Positions 1 through 5,094 of a stretch of 5,499 nucleotides of DNA are shown piece after piece. Both the position numbers and the translations under genes were made by a program. The stretch covers positions 1-5,499 of the forward strand of contig JAZRQN010000140.1 in NCBI GenBank assembly GCA_045649855.1, given 5' to 3'. The notes beneath the pieces were generated by a model, which saw only the letters and a program-made list of their open reading frames with translations, ran no database searches and was not told the origin of the DNA. The stretch is from URNF01 sp045649855. Its GTDB lineage: Bacteria > Bacillota > Clostridia > Oscillospirales > Acutalibacteraceae. How positions within the stretch are numbered: position 1 is the first letter of the stretch; every line of letters begins with the position of its first letter.

Positions 1-86
1 CCAAGGAGTTGGGTCTAGTCATTGTCTTCCTAAGACCGCTTGGCCTCCGACTTATCTAACGCGTCTGCCAATTCCGCCATACCCGC
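1..86 (-). tRNA. tRNA-Leu-like gene, 5' part only; interrupted at the anticodon arm
   Basis: Read on the minus strand from 86, the sequence has a 7-base acceptor strand GCGGGTA, the TG linker and a D arm with stem GCG/CGC around GAATTGGCAGA (about 78-61). This is the characteristic 5' half of a bacterial tRNA-Leu. Next come G26 and a candidate anticodon-stem strand TTAGA (59-55). Beyond this the match fails: there is no loop with U33 and a Leu anticodon, no paired TCTAA strand, no T-arm GGTTC, and no TACCCGC acceptor strand within the 86 bases where an uninterrupted tRNA-Leu would end. Instead 1-43 can fold on itself, with outer stem 1-5/39-43 and inner stem 12-18/30-37 with one bulge. The gene is therefore either split by an insertion such as a group I intron, whose rest and the 3' exon would lie left of position 1, or is a degenerate tRNA-like RNA. 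The Leu identity of the 5' part is fairly sure; the nature of the interruption is inference. Confidence 0.6.
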
Positions 87-92
87 ATATTG

Positions 93-116
93 GCTCGCCG
101 ATTTCACTCGACGAGC
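93..116 (-). other. Hairpin at the 5' end of the tRNA-like transcript
   Basis: Positions 93-101 and 108-116 form a 9-bp stem, counting one G-T wobble, around a 6-base loop (GTGAAA on the minus strand). Its outer edge coincides with the start point expected about 7 bases below the -10 box, so the transcript would begin with this stem-loop just before the tRNA-like 5' end at 86. It may be a processing or protective leader structure. A competing pairing also exists: GCCAAT (94-89) against ATTGGC in the D loop (72-67). Confidence 0.5.
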
Positions 117-119
117 GGT

Positions 120-148
120 ATTATAACACGGTGGAAATCTGTTGTCAA
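120..148 (-). promoter_or_regulatory. Consensus sigma-A promoter driving the tRNA-like RNA
   Basis: On the minus strand the -35 box TTGACA (148-143) and the -10 box TATAAT (125-120) both match the housekeeping consensus perfectly and are separated by exactly 17 bases. The start point is expected near 113, about 27 bases before the tRNA-like sequence. Perfect promoters of this kind are typical of stable RNA genes. It begins 18 bases after the stop codon of the upstream isomerase gene, with no terminator in between. Confidence 0.85.
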
Positions 149-152
149 GAGG

Positions 153-161
153 TTCGACAAA
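153..161 (-). promoter_or_regulatory. Putative Spo0A box beside the tRNA promoter
   Basis: The minus strand reads TTTGTCGAA, which fits the Spo0A consensus TTTGTCRAA at every position. It ends 4 bases before the -35 box and is centred near -44 relative to the predicted start, where activators or repressors of sigma-A promoters commonly bind. The match is seen directly. Binding by Spo0A is inferred from the consensus and from the adjacent sporulation operon. Confidence 0.4.
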
Positions 162-166
162 AATAT

Positions 167-1069
167 TTATGCGTTTATTTTCGGGGTGGCGAAATACGCT
201 TTTTCCGCGCAAACCGCTTCATCAGGCGTGCTAAATGCCGCCCACGGACGTTTCTCCACACACGCTTGGTAGTTCTCGCGATAATCCGCCATGGTCAATT
301 TGCGTTCGCGCACGATGGTGGGCGGTGTGCCGATACCGCACTCATACAAAAACGGACCTGCATAATTCGCCGCTTCCAGCGCTTTGACCACTTCCACCCA
401 GTTGACCTTTCCCTCGTACGGCCACCAGTGCCGCTCGTTGAGAAAATCATAATCGGACACGTGCAAGGTAACGATCTTATCGCCCAAGGCTTTCACAAAA
501 TCCACGTCCGATTCGGTGAGCAAATGATTGGTGTCAAAGCACACGCGCAGTTTCGGGTCAGCGGAAATGAGATCTTCAATATCCGCAATGCAGTTGCCAA
601 GACAGGTGCGCGGCAGATCTTCCACCGCCACCGTGATGCCGTATTGCTCGGCGTAGTCCGCCAACTCTTTAAGACACGCTTTGGCATATATCATACGCTG
701 TGCGCGTTCTTCGTCGGGATTGGGTTCGCCGCTCGGGTGAATTACCACCACTTTAGCGCCCAACGCCGCGGCGTGGTCAATACCCTCTTTATGCAACGCC
801 AGCGTGCTTTCGCGCACCGCAGGGTCGGGATCGGCAATGTTGATACTCACAAACGGATAAAACGGCAGATGCACCGACCACACGGCAACGCCCGTCTGTT
901 TGGATGCTGCGCCGATAGCATCCCAATCCGCCGTAGGATACAACCGCTCATTGAGCGAGATTTCCACCACGTCGATTTGCGCGGCGGCACACGTTTCAAA
1001 CTTTTCCAGTTCCTTGCCGCGTTCAAACCCGATGGACAGTCCCAGCTTCCAGGTTTTTGCATCGGTCAT
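167..1069 (-). CDS. Sugar phosphate isomerase/epimerase-like TIM-barrel protein
   Basis: A 300-residue protein of the xylose isomerase-like TIM-barrel superfamily (AP endonuclease 2 type), which holds metal-dependent sugar isomerases and epimerases as well as AP endonucleases. Strand-end motifs appear in the usual order: VEISL near 35, SVHLPF near 65, IHPSGE near 110, AVEDLP near 148, CFDTNH near 177, LHVSDYD near 202 and LYECG near 241. Likely metal and catalytic residues are E150, D179, H182, H203, D206 and E243, as known for the fold. The substrate cannot be told from the sequence. The start is ATG at 1069: the upstream in-frame GTG at 1078 sits inside the ribosome binding site GAGGTG. No signal peptide is seen, so it is probably cytoplasmic. 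It lies 38 bases downstream of sigF but has its own promoter, so it need not belong to the sporulation operon. The last 45 or so residues extend past the barrel motifs. Confidence 0.85.
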   Translation of the reverse strand: MTDAKTWKLGLSIGFERGKELEKFETCAAAQIDVVEISLNERLYPTADWDAIGAASKQTGVAVWSVHLPFYPFVSINIADPDPAVRESTLALHKEGIDHAAALGAKVVVIHPSGEPNPDEERAQRMIYAKACLKELADYAEQYGITVAVEDLPRTCLGNCIADIEDLISADPKLRVCFDTNHLLTESDVDFVKALGDKIVTLHVSDYDFLNERHWWPYEGKVNWVEVVKALEAANYAGPFLYECGIGTPPTIVRERKLTMADYRENYQACVEKRPWAAFSTPDEAVCAEKAYFATPKINA

Positions 1070-1075
1070 ACGTAT

Positions 1076-1081
1076 CACCTC
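1076..1081 (-). promoter_or_regulatory. Ribosome binding site that fixes the isomerase start
   Basis: GAGGTG lies 6 bases before ATG 1069. The nearby GTG at 1078-1076 is part of this Shine-Dalgarno sequence and is therefore unlikely to be the start. Confidence 0.75.
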
Positions 1082-1090
1082 TTATGACCT

Positions 1091-1119
1091 ATTATAAAAC
1101 GAAGTGTCTACCCCGTCAA
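1091..1119 (-). promoter_or_regulatory. Sigma-A type promoter for the isomerase gene
   Basis: The minus strand carries TTGACG (1119-1114), a 17-base spacer and a perfect TATAAT (1096-1091). The -35 box lies in the last codons of sigF, and the stop codon falls in the spacer. Transcription would start near 1085-1083, leaving a very short leader of about 14-16 bases with the ribosome binding site almost at the 5' end. Confidence 0.65.
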
Positions 1120-1764
1120 CTGTTTGCGCAGATTTTCCAGTATCCGTCGCTCTCGCCTGGACACCTGCACCTGGGTCATTCCCAAGCGGTCTGCGGTCGC
1201 TTGTTGGGTGCGGTTGCCCATATACCGCAACAAAATCAGTTCCCTGTCCTGCGGCTCTAAAGCTGACAATGCCTGTTTGAGCGCCAGGCGGTCGGTGATG
1301 GCGTCTTCAGGTGCCGCCACCGGAATGTCCAGATTCTCGCCCTCGTCATCTTCCCTCTCGCTTGTCAACGATATGGGCGGCAGACCTGCTTGCAACGCTT
1401 GTGCGATCTCCTCAGGGGAACGCTCAAGGCGCACCGCCAACTCAAAAACGGTCGGTTCGCGGTCCAACTCCATTGCCATACGGGTGCGTTCGCGGTTGAC
1501 CTTTAAAGACAGTTCTTTGAGCGAACGGCTCACCTTGACCGTGCCGCCCTCGCGGAACAAACGGCGGATCTCCCCCAATATCACCGGCACGGCGTAGGTG
1601 GAGAATTTGAGTCCCCTCTCGGTATCAAATCCGTCCACCGCTTTGGTAAGCCCCACACAGCCTGCCTGAAACAGATCGTCATACTCCACGCCTCTGTCCC
1701 GAAACCGCTTTGCACAACTGTGCACCAGACCGATATTGTCGCAGATCTGTTGTTCTCTGCTCAC
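1108..1764 (-). CDS. sigF: RNA polymerase sporulation sigma factor SigF (SpoIIAC)
   Basis: The forespore-specific sigma-70 family factor, which directs RNA polymerase to early forespore genes after asymmetric division. In this 218-residue protein, region 2 spans about 10-80, with DDLFQAGCVGL near 29 and the strongly conserved FSTYAVP, GEIRR and TVKVSRSLKEL stretch at 54-85. Region 3 covers about 86-150, and region 4 about 162-213 with the recognition helix around TQVQVSRRERRIL. Identity as SigF rather than the close relative SigG rests mainly on its place after spoIIAA and spoIIAB. The GTG start overlaps the spoIIAB stop as GTGA, with AAAGAGG upstream, so translation is probably coupled. It is shorter than Bacillus subtilis SigF (about 255 residues): the protein starts almost at the helix before the FRDRG turn and lacks about 35 residues including region 1.2. 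No terminator follows the TAG stop; a promoter overlaps it. Confidence 0.93.
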   Translation of the reverse strand: MSREQQICDNIGLVHSCAKRFRDRGVEYDDLFQAGCVGLTKAVDGFDTERGLKFSTYAVPVILGEIRRLFREGGTVKVSRSLKELSLKVNRERTRMAMELDREPTVFELAVRLERSPEEIAQALQAGLPPISLTSEREDDEGENLDIPVAAPEDAITDRLALKQALSALEPQDRELILLRYMGNRTQQATADRLGMTQVQVSRRERRILENLRKQLTG

Positions 1765-2207
1765 TGCGCTACCTCTTTACCACGCATTGCAATATGTTTT
1801 TCCAGCGTTACGGTCGTACCTTTCCCCAATACCGAACGCACCCGCAATTTGTCCGAAAAACTTTGCATCACCGAAAATCCCAGACCCGAACGGTCTTCGC
1901 CGCCTGTCGTAAACAGCGGTTCCATCGCCTGCTCCACGTCGGGAATGCCACACCCTTTGTCGCGGATGCGCACCACCACTCTGCCGTTTTCGTACAGGCG
2001 TATGTGCATGGTGATCGCGCCTATGGTGTCGGGGTACGCGTGGACGATGCAGTTGGTAACCGCCTCCGACACGGCGGTGCGAACGTCCGCCAGCTCGTCC
2101 ACCGCAGGGTCCAACTGGCTGATAAATGCCGCTGCCGCGGCACGTGCAAATCCTTCGTTCGCCGAACGGCTGGGGAACGTAATACGCATTTCATTGATGG
2201 GTTTCAT
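1761..2207 (-). CDS. spoIIAB: Anti-sigma F factor and serine kinase SpoIIAB
   Basis: A 148-residue GHKL-fold protein that binds and inhibits sigma-F and phosphorylates SpoIIAA. The N box EAVTNCIVHAY (48-58) carries E48, the likely general base, and N52 for the ATP-bound metal. The G1 box is DKGCGIPD (83-90), and the G2/lid region RSGLGFSVMQSF (106-117) contains the nucleotide-binding glycines. FARAA near 20, SQLDP near 30 and the EPLFTT lid sequence near 96 also match the Bacillus protein closely, and the length is the family norm. The start ATG 2207 overlaps the spoIIAA stop as ATGA and follows a perfect AGGAGG with a 7-base spacer. Its own stop overlaps the sigF GTG. The tight coupling fits the need for balanced amounts of the three proteins. 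Confidence 0.96.
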   Translation of the reverse strand: MKPINEMRITFPSRSANEGFARAAAAAFISQLDPAVDELADVRTAVSEAVTNCIVHAYPDTIGAITMHIRLYENGRVVVRIRDKGCGIPDVEQAMEPLFTTGGEDRSGLGFSVMQSFSDKLRVRSVLGKGTTVTLEKHIAMRGKEVAQ

Positions 2208-2521
2208 GTATGGTCCTCCTCAAAAATATTCAACTTCTCCAAACCTGCCATCTGCATCATCCGCCGATAGCGGTCGGAAACACCGCGTATGTGTAGACTG
2301 CCGCTTTTTCCGCGCATCAGTTTATACCGCCCGAGAATCAAGCCGATTCCTGAACTGTCCATAAACCCGACGTCCGAAAAATCCAGTATCAGTTCTTTTG
2401 TATCGTTGCTCACCACCGCACCGTCGATCTTCTCGCGCACGCTTCCTGCGGCGTGATGATCCAATTCTCCGCGCAGAGCGGCGACCAGACGTCGCCCGTC
2501 TGCCTCTAACTTGATTTGCAT
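2204..2521 (-). CDS. spoIIAA: Anti-sigma F factor antagonist SpoIIAA
   Basis: A 105-residue STAS-domain protein that frees sigma-F by binding SpoIIAB when unphosphorylated. The motif FMDSSGIGLILGRYK (53-67) places the phosphorylated serine at S56, equal to Ser58 of Bacillus subtilis, and GELDHH at 18-23 is also typical. The protein is single-domain and cytoplasmic, with no membrane segment. Two starts are possible: ATG 2521 and an in-frame GTG 2530. ATG is preferred because MQIKLE lines up with the usual beginning of the family. However, GAGG sits 11 bases before ATG, while GGAG sits 5 bases before GTG, so three extra residues cannot be excluded. It is the first gene of the operon, 102 bases after the ispF stop, and its stop overlaps the spoIIAB start. 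Confidence 0.95.
   Translation of the reverse strand: MQIKLEADGRRLVAALRGELDHHAAGSVREKIDGAVVSNDTKELILDFSDVGFMDSSGIGLILGRYKLMRGKSGSLHIRGVSDRYRRMMQMAGLEKLNIFEEDHT
2215..2220 (-). promoter_or_regulatory. Perfect Shine-Dalgarno site of spoIIAB
   Basis: AGGAGG stands 7 bases before ATG 2207, inside the last codons of spoIIAA. It is stronger than the site of either neighbour in the operon, which suggests ample SpoIIAB synthesis relative to SpoIIAA and SigF. Confidence 0.8.
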
Positions 2522-2543
2522 ACTTTGCACGTCCTCTCCGAAA

Positions 2544-2591
2544 GAAAAATAAAAAAGGCTGTATCCTTCCTTTCAAGGATACAGCCTTTTT
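2544..2591 (-). terminator. Rho-independent terminator after ispF
   Basis: Arms 2557-2568 and 2575-2586 pair perfectly over 12 bp (GGCTGTATCCTT) around a 6-base loop, and flanking A and T runs extend the stem to 17 bp (2552-2568 with 2575-2591). On the minus strand the stem is followed by TTTTTTATTTTT, a classic U tract. The symmetry would also let it stop plus-strand transcripts. It closes the coaE-to-ispF run and lies only about 30 bases before the spoIIAA start. Confidence 0.93.
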
Positions 2592-2613
2592 GGTGCGAAT
2601 TTTACTGTATTGT

Positions 2614-2622
2614 GTTGTCGAA
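2614..2622 (+). promoter_or_regulatory. Putative Spo0A box upstream of spoIIAA
   Basis: The plus strand reads GTTGTCGAA, with the exact core TGTCGAA at 2616-2622 and one mismatch to the longer consensus TTTGTCRAA. It lies just past the ispF stop codon, about 95 bases before the spoIIAA start, and is inverted relative to the operon. In Bacillus the spoIIA operon is activated by phosphorylated Spo0A together with sigma-H, so this is the expected place. The core could still occur by chance (roughly 5 percent for a 100-base spacer on both strands). Confidence 0.45.
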
Positions 2623-2623
2623 A

Positions 2624-3097
2624 TCAGACGGTTTCCAGCAGACACACCGCATGCGCGGCAATGCCCTCACCCGTACCCGTAAATCCGAGTCCCTCTTCGG
2701 TGGTGGCTTTGACACTCACACATTCTACCGCAACGCCCATCGCGGCGGCGAGGTTTTCGCGCATCTGCATAATGTGCGGACTGAGTTTGGGGCGTTGCGC
2801 CAACACGGTAGCGTCCACGTTGCCGATGCGATAGCCCTGTTCTTGTAATCTGCGTGCCACTTCCGCCAGCAATTTCAGGCTGTCCGCCCCTTTGAATGCA
2901 GGGTCGGTGTCGGGAAACAACTTGCCGATATCCCCCAGTGCCGCCGCGCCGAGCAGAGCGTCCGCAATGGCGTGTGCCAGCACATCCGCATCCGAATGGC
3001 CGAGCAGACCTTTTTCATACGGAATGTCCACACCGCCCAAAATGAGTTTTCTGTCTTCCACCAAACGGTGAACGTCATATCCGTGCCCGATACGCAT
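2624..3097 (-). CDS. ispF: 2-C-methyl-D-erythritol 2,4-cyclodiphosphate synthase
   Basis: A cytoplasmic enzyme of the MEP isoprenoid pathway. It cyclises 4-diphosphocytidyl-methylerythritol 2-phosphate to methylerythritol cyclodiphosphate with release of CMP. The protein of 157 residues, the family norm, starts with MRIGHGYDVHRL, giving metal ligands D8 and H10; H42 follows in LAHAIAD. Other family blocks are HSDADV (34-39), GDIGKLFPDTDP (55-66) and the signature KATTEEGLGFTGTGEGIA (130-147), which includes T133 and E135. The start is ATG 3097 because this matches the usual N-terminus and has GGTGA 5 bases upstream; an in-frame GTG 3106 overlapping the preceding stop as GTGA would add three residues. 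It is the last gene of the coaE run and is followed by a strong terminator. ispD, often its partner, is not in the window. Confidence 0.96.
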   Translation of the reverse strand: MRIGHGYDVHRLVEDRKLILGGVDIPYEKGLLGHSDADVLAHAIADALLGAAALGDIGKLFPDTDPAFKGADSLKLLAEVARRLQEQGYRIGNVDATVLAQRPKLSPHIMQMRENLAAAMGVAVECVSVKATTEEGLGFTGTGEGIAAHAVCLLETV

Positions 3098-3102
3098 ACC
3101 GA

Positions 3103-4503
3103 TCACCGTCCAAACAGCGCCGCAAACGCCTTGTGCGCCATATATACGTCGATCTTGGATACCACTTCAAACGGCGCGTGCATAGACAGCACCGGCACGC
3201 CGAGATCCACCGTATCCACGTTGAGATTGGCGATGTATTTCGCGACCGTTCCGCCGCCGCCTGCATCCACCTTGCCCAGTTCGCCGATCTGCCACAGCAC
3301 TTCGTTTGCATCCAACAAACGACGAATCAGTGCCATATATTCCGCAGAAGCATCCGACGTACTTCCCTTGCCGCGAGAACCCGTGTACTTGGTGATACAC
3401 ACGCCGCGGTTGATCTGGCAAGCATTGGATTTGACCATCACTTCGGGATAGATAGGATCAAACGCCGCATTTACGTCAGCGGACAGGCACAGCGATTTTT
3501 CCAGCACGTGCCTGCCTGCCGCACAAGCGCTTGCCGCCAGATCTTCGATGAAGTGGGGCAAAAATGCGGATTGCATACCCGTATTGCCGTCCGAACCGGT
3601 TTCTTCCTTGTCCGCCAACACGGTGATAGCGGTGAACGCCGGTTTTTCGGTTTCAAACAACGCGGTCAGTGCAGGATATGCGCACACGCGGTCGTCGTGT
3701 CCGTAAGCACCGATCATCGAACGGTCAAGACCCACGTCTCTCGCGGTAAATGCAGGAACTGCCTCCAGTTCGGCAGACAGGAAATCGGTTTCGGTAATAT
3801 CGTATTTTTCGTGAAGCAACTGCAACACGCGCAGTTTCACCAGGTCGCCGCCCTCGCCGTCTGCAATCGGACGAGAACCGATGAGAATGTTCAGATCTTC
3901 GCCTTTGACCACGTCGGCGGCAGAGCGTTTCATCTGCTCCTTGCCCAAGTGCGGCAGAAGATCGGTTACACAGAACACGGGATCGGTCGCATCTTCACCG
4001 ATGCGGATATCCACGCGTGTGCCGTCTTTTTTCACCACGGCACCGTGCAAGGCCAGCGGAATGGTCGCCCACTGGTAATTCTTGATGCCGCCGTAATAGT
4101 GCGTGTCAAAATACGCAAGATCGCTGTCTTCATACAACGGATTGGGTTTCAGATCCAGTCGGGGAGAATCGATGTGCGCCGCCGCAATGGACACACCGTC
4201 GGTGATGGGTCTTTCGCCGATCACCGCCAGAATGAGCGCCTTGTCGCGGTTGTTCACGTACACCTTGTCGCCTGCTTTGAGCGCTTTGGTGCGGTCAAAC
4301 GGCTTGAATCCGCGTGCAATCGCCATTTCGATCGCGGCTTTCACCGCTTCGCGTTCGATCTTGGCGGCGTCCAAAAACGCCTTGTATCCTTCAGCATACG
4401 CGTCCGCCACCGCTATCTGATCGGCAGACAAAACAGTGCCTCCGTTTTTGGTGCTGAAGGTCAATGCCTCTTTCAATTGTTCGGTCATGGTCTTTTCAGC
4501 CAT
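3103..4503 (-). CDS. M18 family aminopeptidase (aspartyl aminopeptidase type)
   Basis: A dinuclear zinc aminopeptidase of family M18, which removes N-terminal residues, often acidic ones, from peptides. Members usually form large tetrahedral dodecamers in the cytoplasm. The 466-residue length fits the family. Expected blocks are AAHIDSPRLDLKP (108-120, ligand H110), HYYGGIKNYQW (135-145), GAYGHDDRVCAYPAL (265-279, with the bridging Asp), ADKEETGSDGNTG (297-309, catalytic pair E300 and E301), SADVNAAFDP (341-350, D343), GKVDAGGGGTVAKY (410-423) and MHAPFEVVSK (441-450, H442). All metal and catalytic positions appear intact. The start ATG 4503 follows AGGAGG (4517-4512), which overlaps the stop codon of the transglycosylase gene. 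The gene ends overlapping the alternative GTG of ispF. Exact substrate preference cannot be read from the sequence. Confidence 0.94.
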   Translation of the reverse strand: MAEKTMTEQLKEALTFSTKNGGTVLSADQIAVADAYAEGYKAFLDAAKIEREAVKAAIEMAIARGFKPFDRTKALKAGDKVYVNNRDKALILAVIGERPITDGVSIAAAHIDSPRLDLKPNPLYEDSDLAYFDTHYYGGIKNYQWATIPLALHGAVVKKDGTRVDIRIGEDATDPVFCVTDLLPHLGKEQMKRSAADVVKGEDLNILIGSRPIADGEGGDLVKLRVLQLLHEKYDITETDFLSAELEAVPAFTARDVGLDRSMIGAYGHDDRVCAYPALTALFETEKPAFTAITVLADKEETGSDGNTGMQSAFLPHFIEDLAASACAAGRHVLEKSLCLSADVNAAFDPIYPEVMVKSNACQINRGVCITKYTGSRGKGSTSDASAEYMALIRRLLDANEVLWQIGELGKVDAGGGGTVAKYIANLNVDTVDLGVPVLSMHAPFEVVSKIDVYMAHKAFAALFGR

Positions 4504-4511
4504 ACGTCATT

Positions 4512-4517
4512 CCTCCT
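4512..4517 (-). promoter_or_regulatory. Shine-Dalgarno site of the M18 peptidase gene
   Basis: AGGAGG overlaps the TAG stop of the upstream gene and stands 8 bases before ATG 4503. This settles the start and suggests that ribosomes ending the first gene reload on the second. Confidence 0.8.
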
Positions 4518-5094
4518 ATTCTAAGCCGTACCGCTCACGGTACATAGTTTGTGCTTTTCGTACGCGTTTTACGTATTGAGCCGTCTCTTCGTACGGAATT
4601 TCTTTGAGATGCACCCCGTCATCCGAATAACGACTGTCCGACAACCATTCTCGGACCGTACCCTGTCCTGCGTTATACGCCGCCAAGGCGGTGTCGCCGT
4701 CCTCAAACATCTCGTGCATCAGCAACAGATCATACGTGCCGTAGCGGATGTTCACCGTCGGGTCGGAAAGTGCGGTATCCGCAAGCGGCGATTCCACATC
4801 CAGACGGTTTTGCAACCAATCAAACGTTTCGGGGGTTATCTGCATCAAGCCTATCGCGCCTGCAGACGAAACCGCTCGTGCGTCAAAACGGCTTTCCACG
4901 CATATCACCGCCGCAATTAACGACGGCGTAATGCCGAATTCTTCACTCGTCATCTGAATGGTATCTTCGTATTTCAACGGGTACATAAGATCCAGATACA
5001 ATGTCTGTCCGTGTTGTAACAACACCATAAGACCTATAAATATACCGGCCAGCAATGCCAAAATCAACAAAACCGCCAACAAGCGTTTGATCAT
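4516..5094 (-). CDS. Membrane-anchored lytic transglycosylase (SLT domain)
   Basis: A 192-residue peptidoglycan lytic transglycosylase, which cleaves the MurNAc-GlcNAc bond to form 1,6-anhydro-MurNAc ends. The N-terminus MIKR followed by a long hydrophobic stretch (about 5-26) is a signal anchor that places the catalytic domain outside the membrane. The SLT domain spans about 46-190: ICVESRF gives catalytic E67, followed by SSAGAIGLMQITPETF (76-91), NIRYGTYDLL (115-124), ALAAYNAGQGTV (136-147) and IPYEETAQYVKRV (166-178). It is a short family member with no cell-wall binding repeats. The start is ATG 5094, which overlaps the coaE stop as ATGA and has AGGTGG 5 bases upstream; two GTG codons at 5103 and 5100 overlap that site. 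Its place directly after coaE is a common arrangement in Clostridia as far as I recall. A role in wall turnover or sporulation is possible but not shown. Confidence 0.93.
   Translation of the reverse strand: MIKRLLAVLLILALLAGIFIGLMVLLQHGQTLYLDLMYPLKYEDTIQMTSEEFGITPSLIAAVICVESRFDARAVSSAGAIGLMQITPETFDWLQNRLDVESPLADTALSDPTVNIRYGTYDLLLMHEMFEDGDTALAAYNAGQGTVREWLSDSRYSDDGVHLKEIPYEETAQYVKRVRKAQTMYRERYGLE

Noticed and set aside
1..60. tmRNA, selenocysteine tRNA or an attachment site left by an integrated element
   Set aside because: None of the conserved tmRNA ends or the long selenocysteine-tRNA acceptor arm is present. No integrase or direct repeat is in the window, and integration normally rebuilds the tRNA 3' end rather than cutting after the D arm.
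30..212. Small minus-strand open frame beginning upstream of the tRNA and containing MAELADALD
   Set aside because: This peptide is the familiar false translation of a tRNA-Leu D arm. It is useful as a sign of the tRNA, not as a gene.
1070..1078. GTG 1078 as start of the isomerase gene
   Set aside because: The GTG is part of the ribosome binding site GAGGTG that correctly positions ATG 1069.
131..1087. Long open frame on the plus strand opposite the isomerase gene
   Set aside because: It mirrors the isomerase gene, has no recognisable domain and an atypical residue mix rich in His, Arg and Phe, and crosses the tRNA-like promoter region. The minus-strand protein has clear family motifs.
2574..2603. 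Sigma-H-like promoter on the plus strand (AGGATA, 11-base gap, GAATTT)
   Set aside because: It points away from spoIIA into the antisense of ispF, lacks the purines expected in both boxes, and its -35 part is simply one arm of the terminator.
3133..4524. 463-residue open frame on the plus strand opposite the M18 peptidase
   Set aside because: It is almost coextensive with the peptidase gene and shows only composition-driven sequence without motifs. It is an antisense by-product of codon bias.
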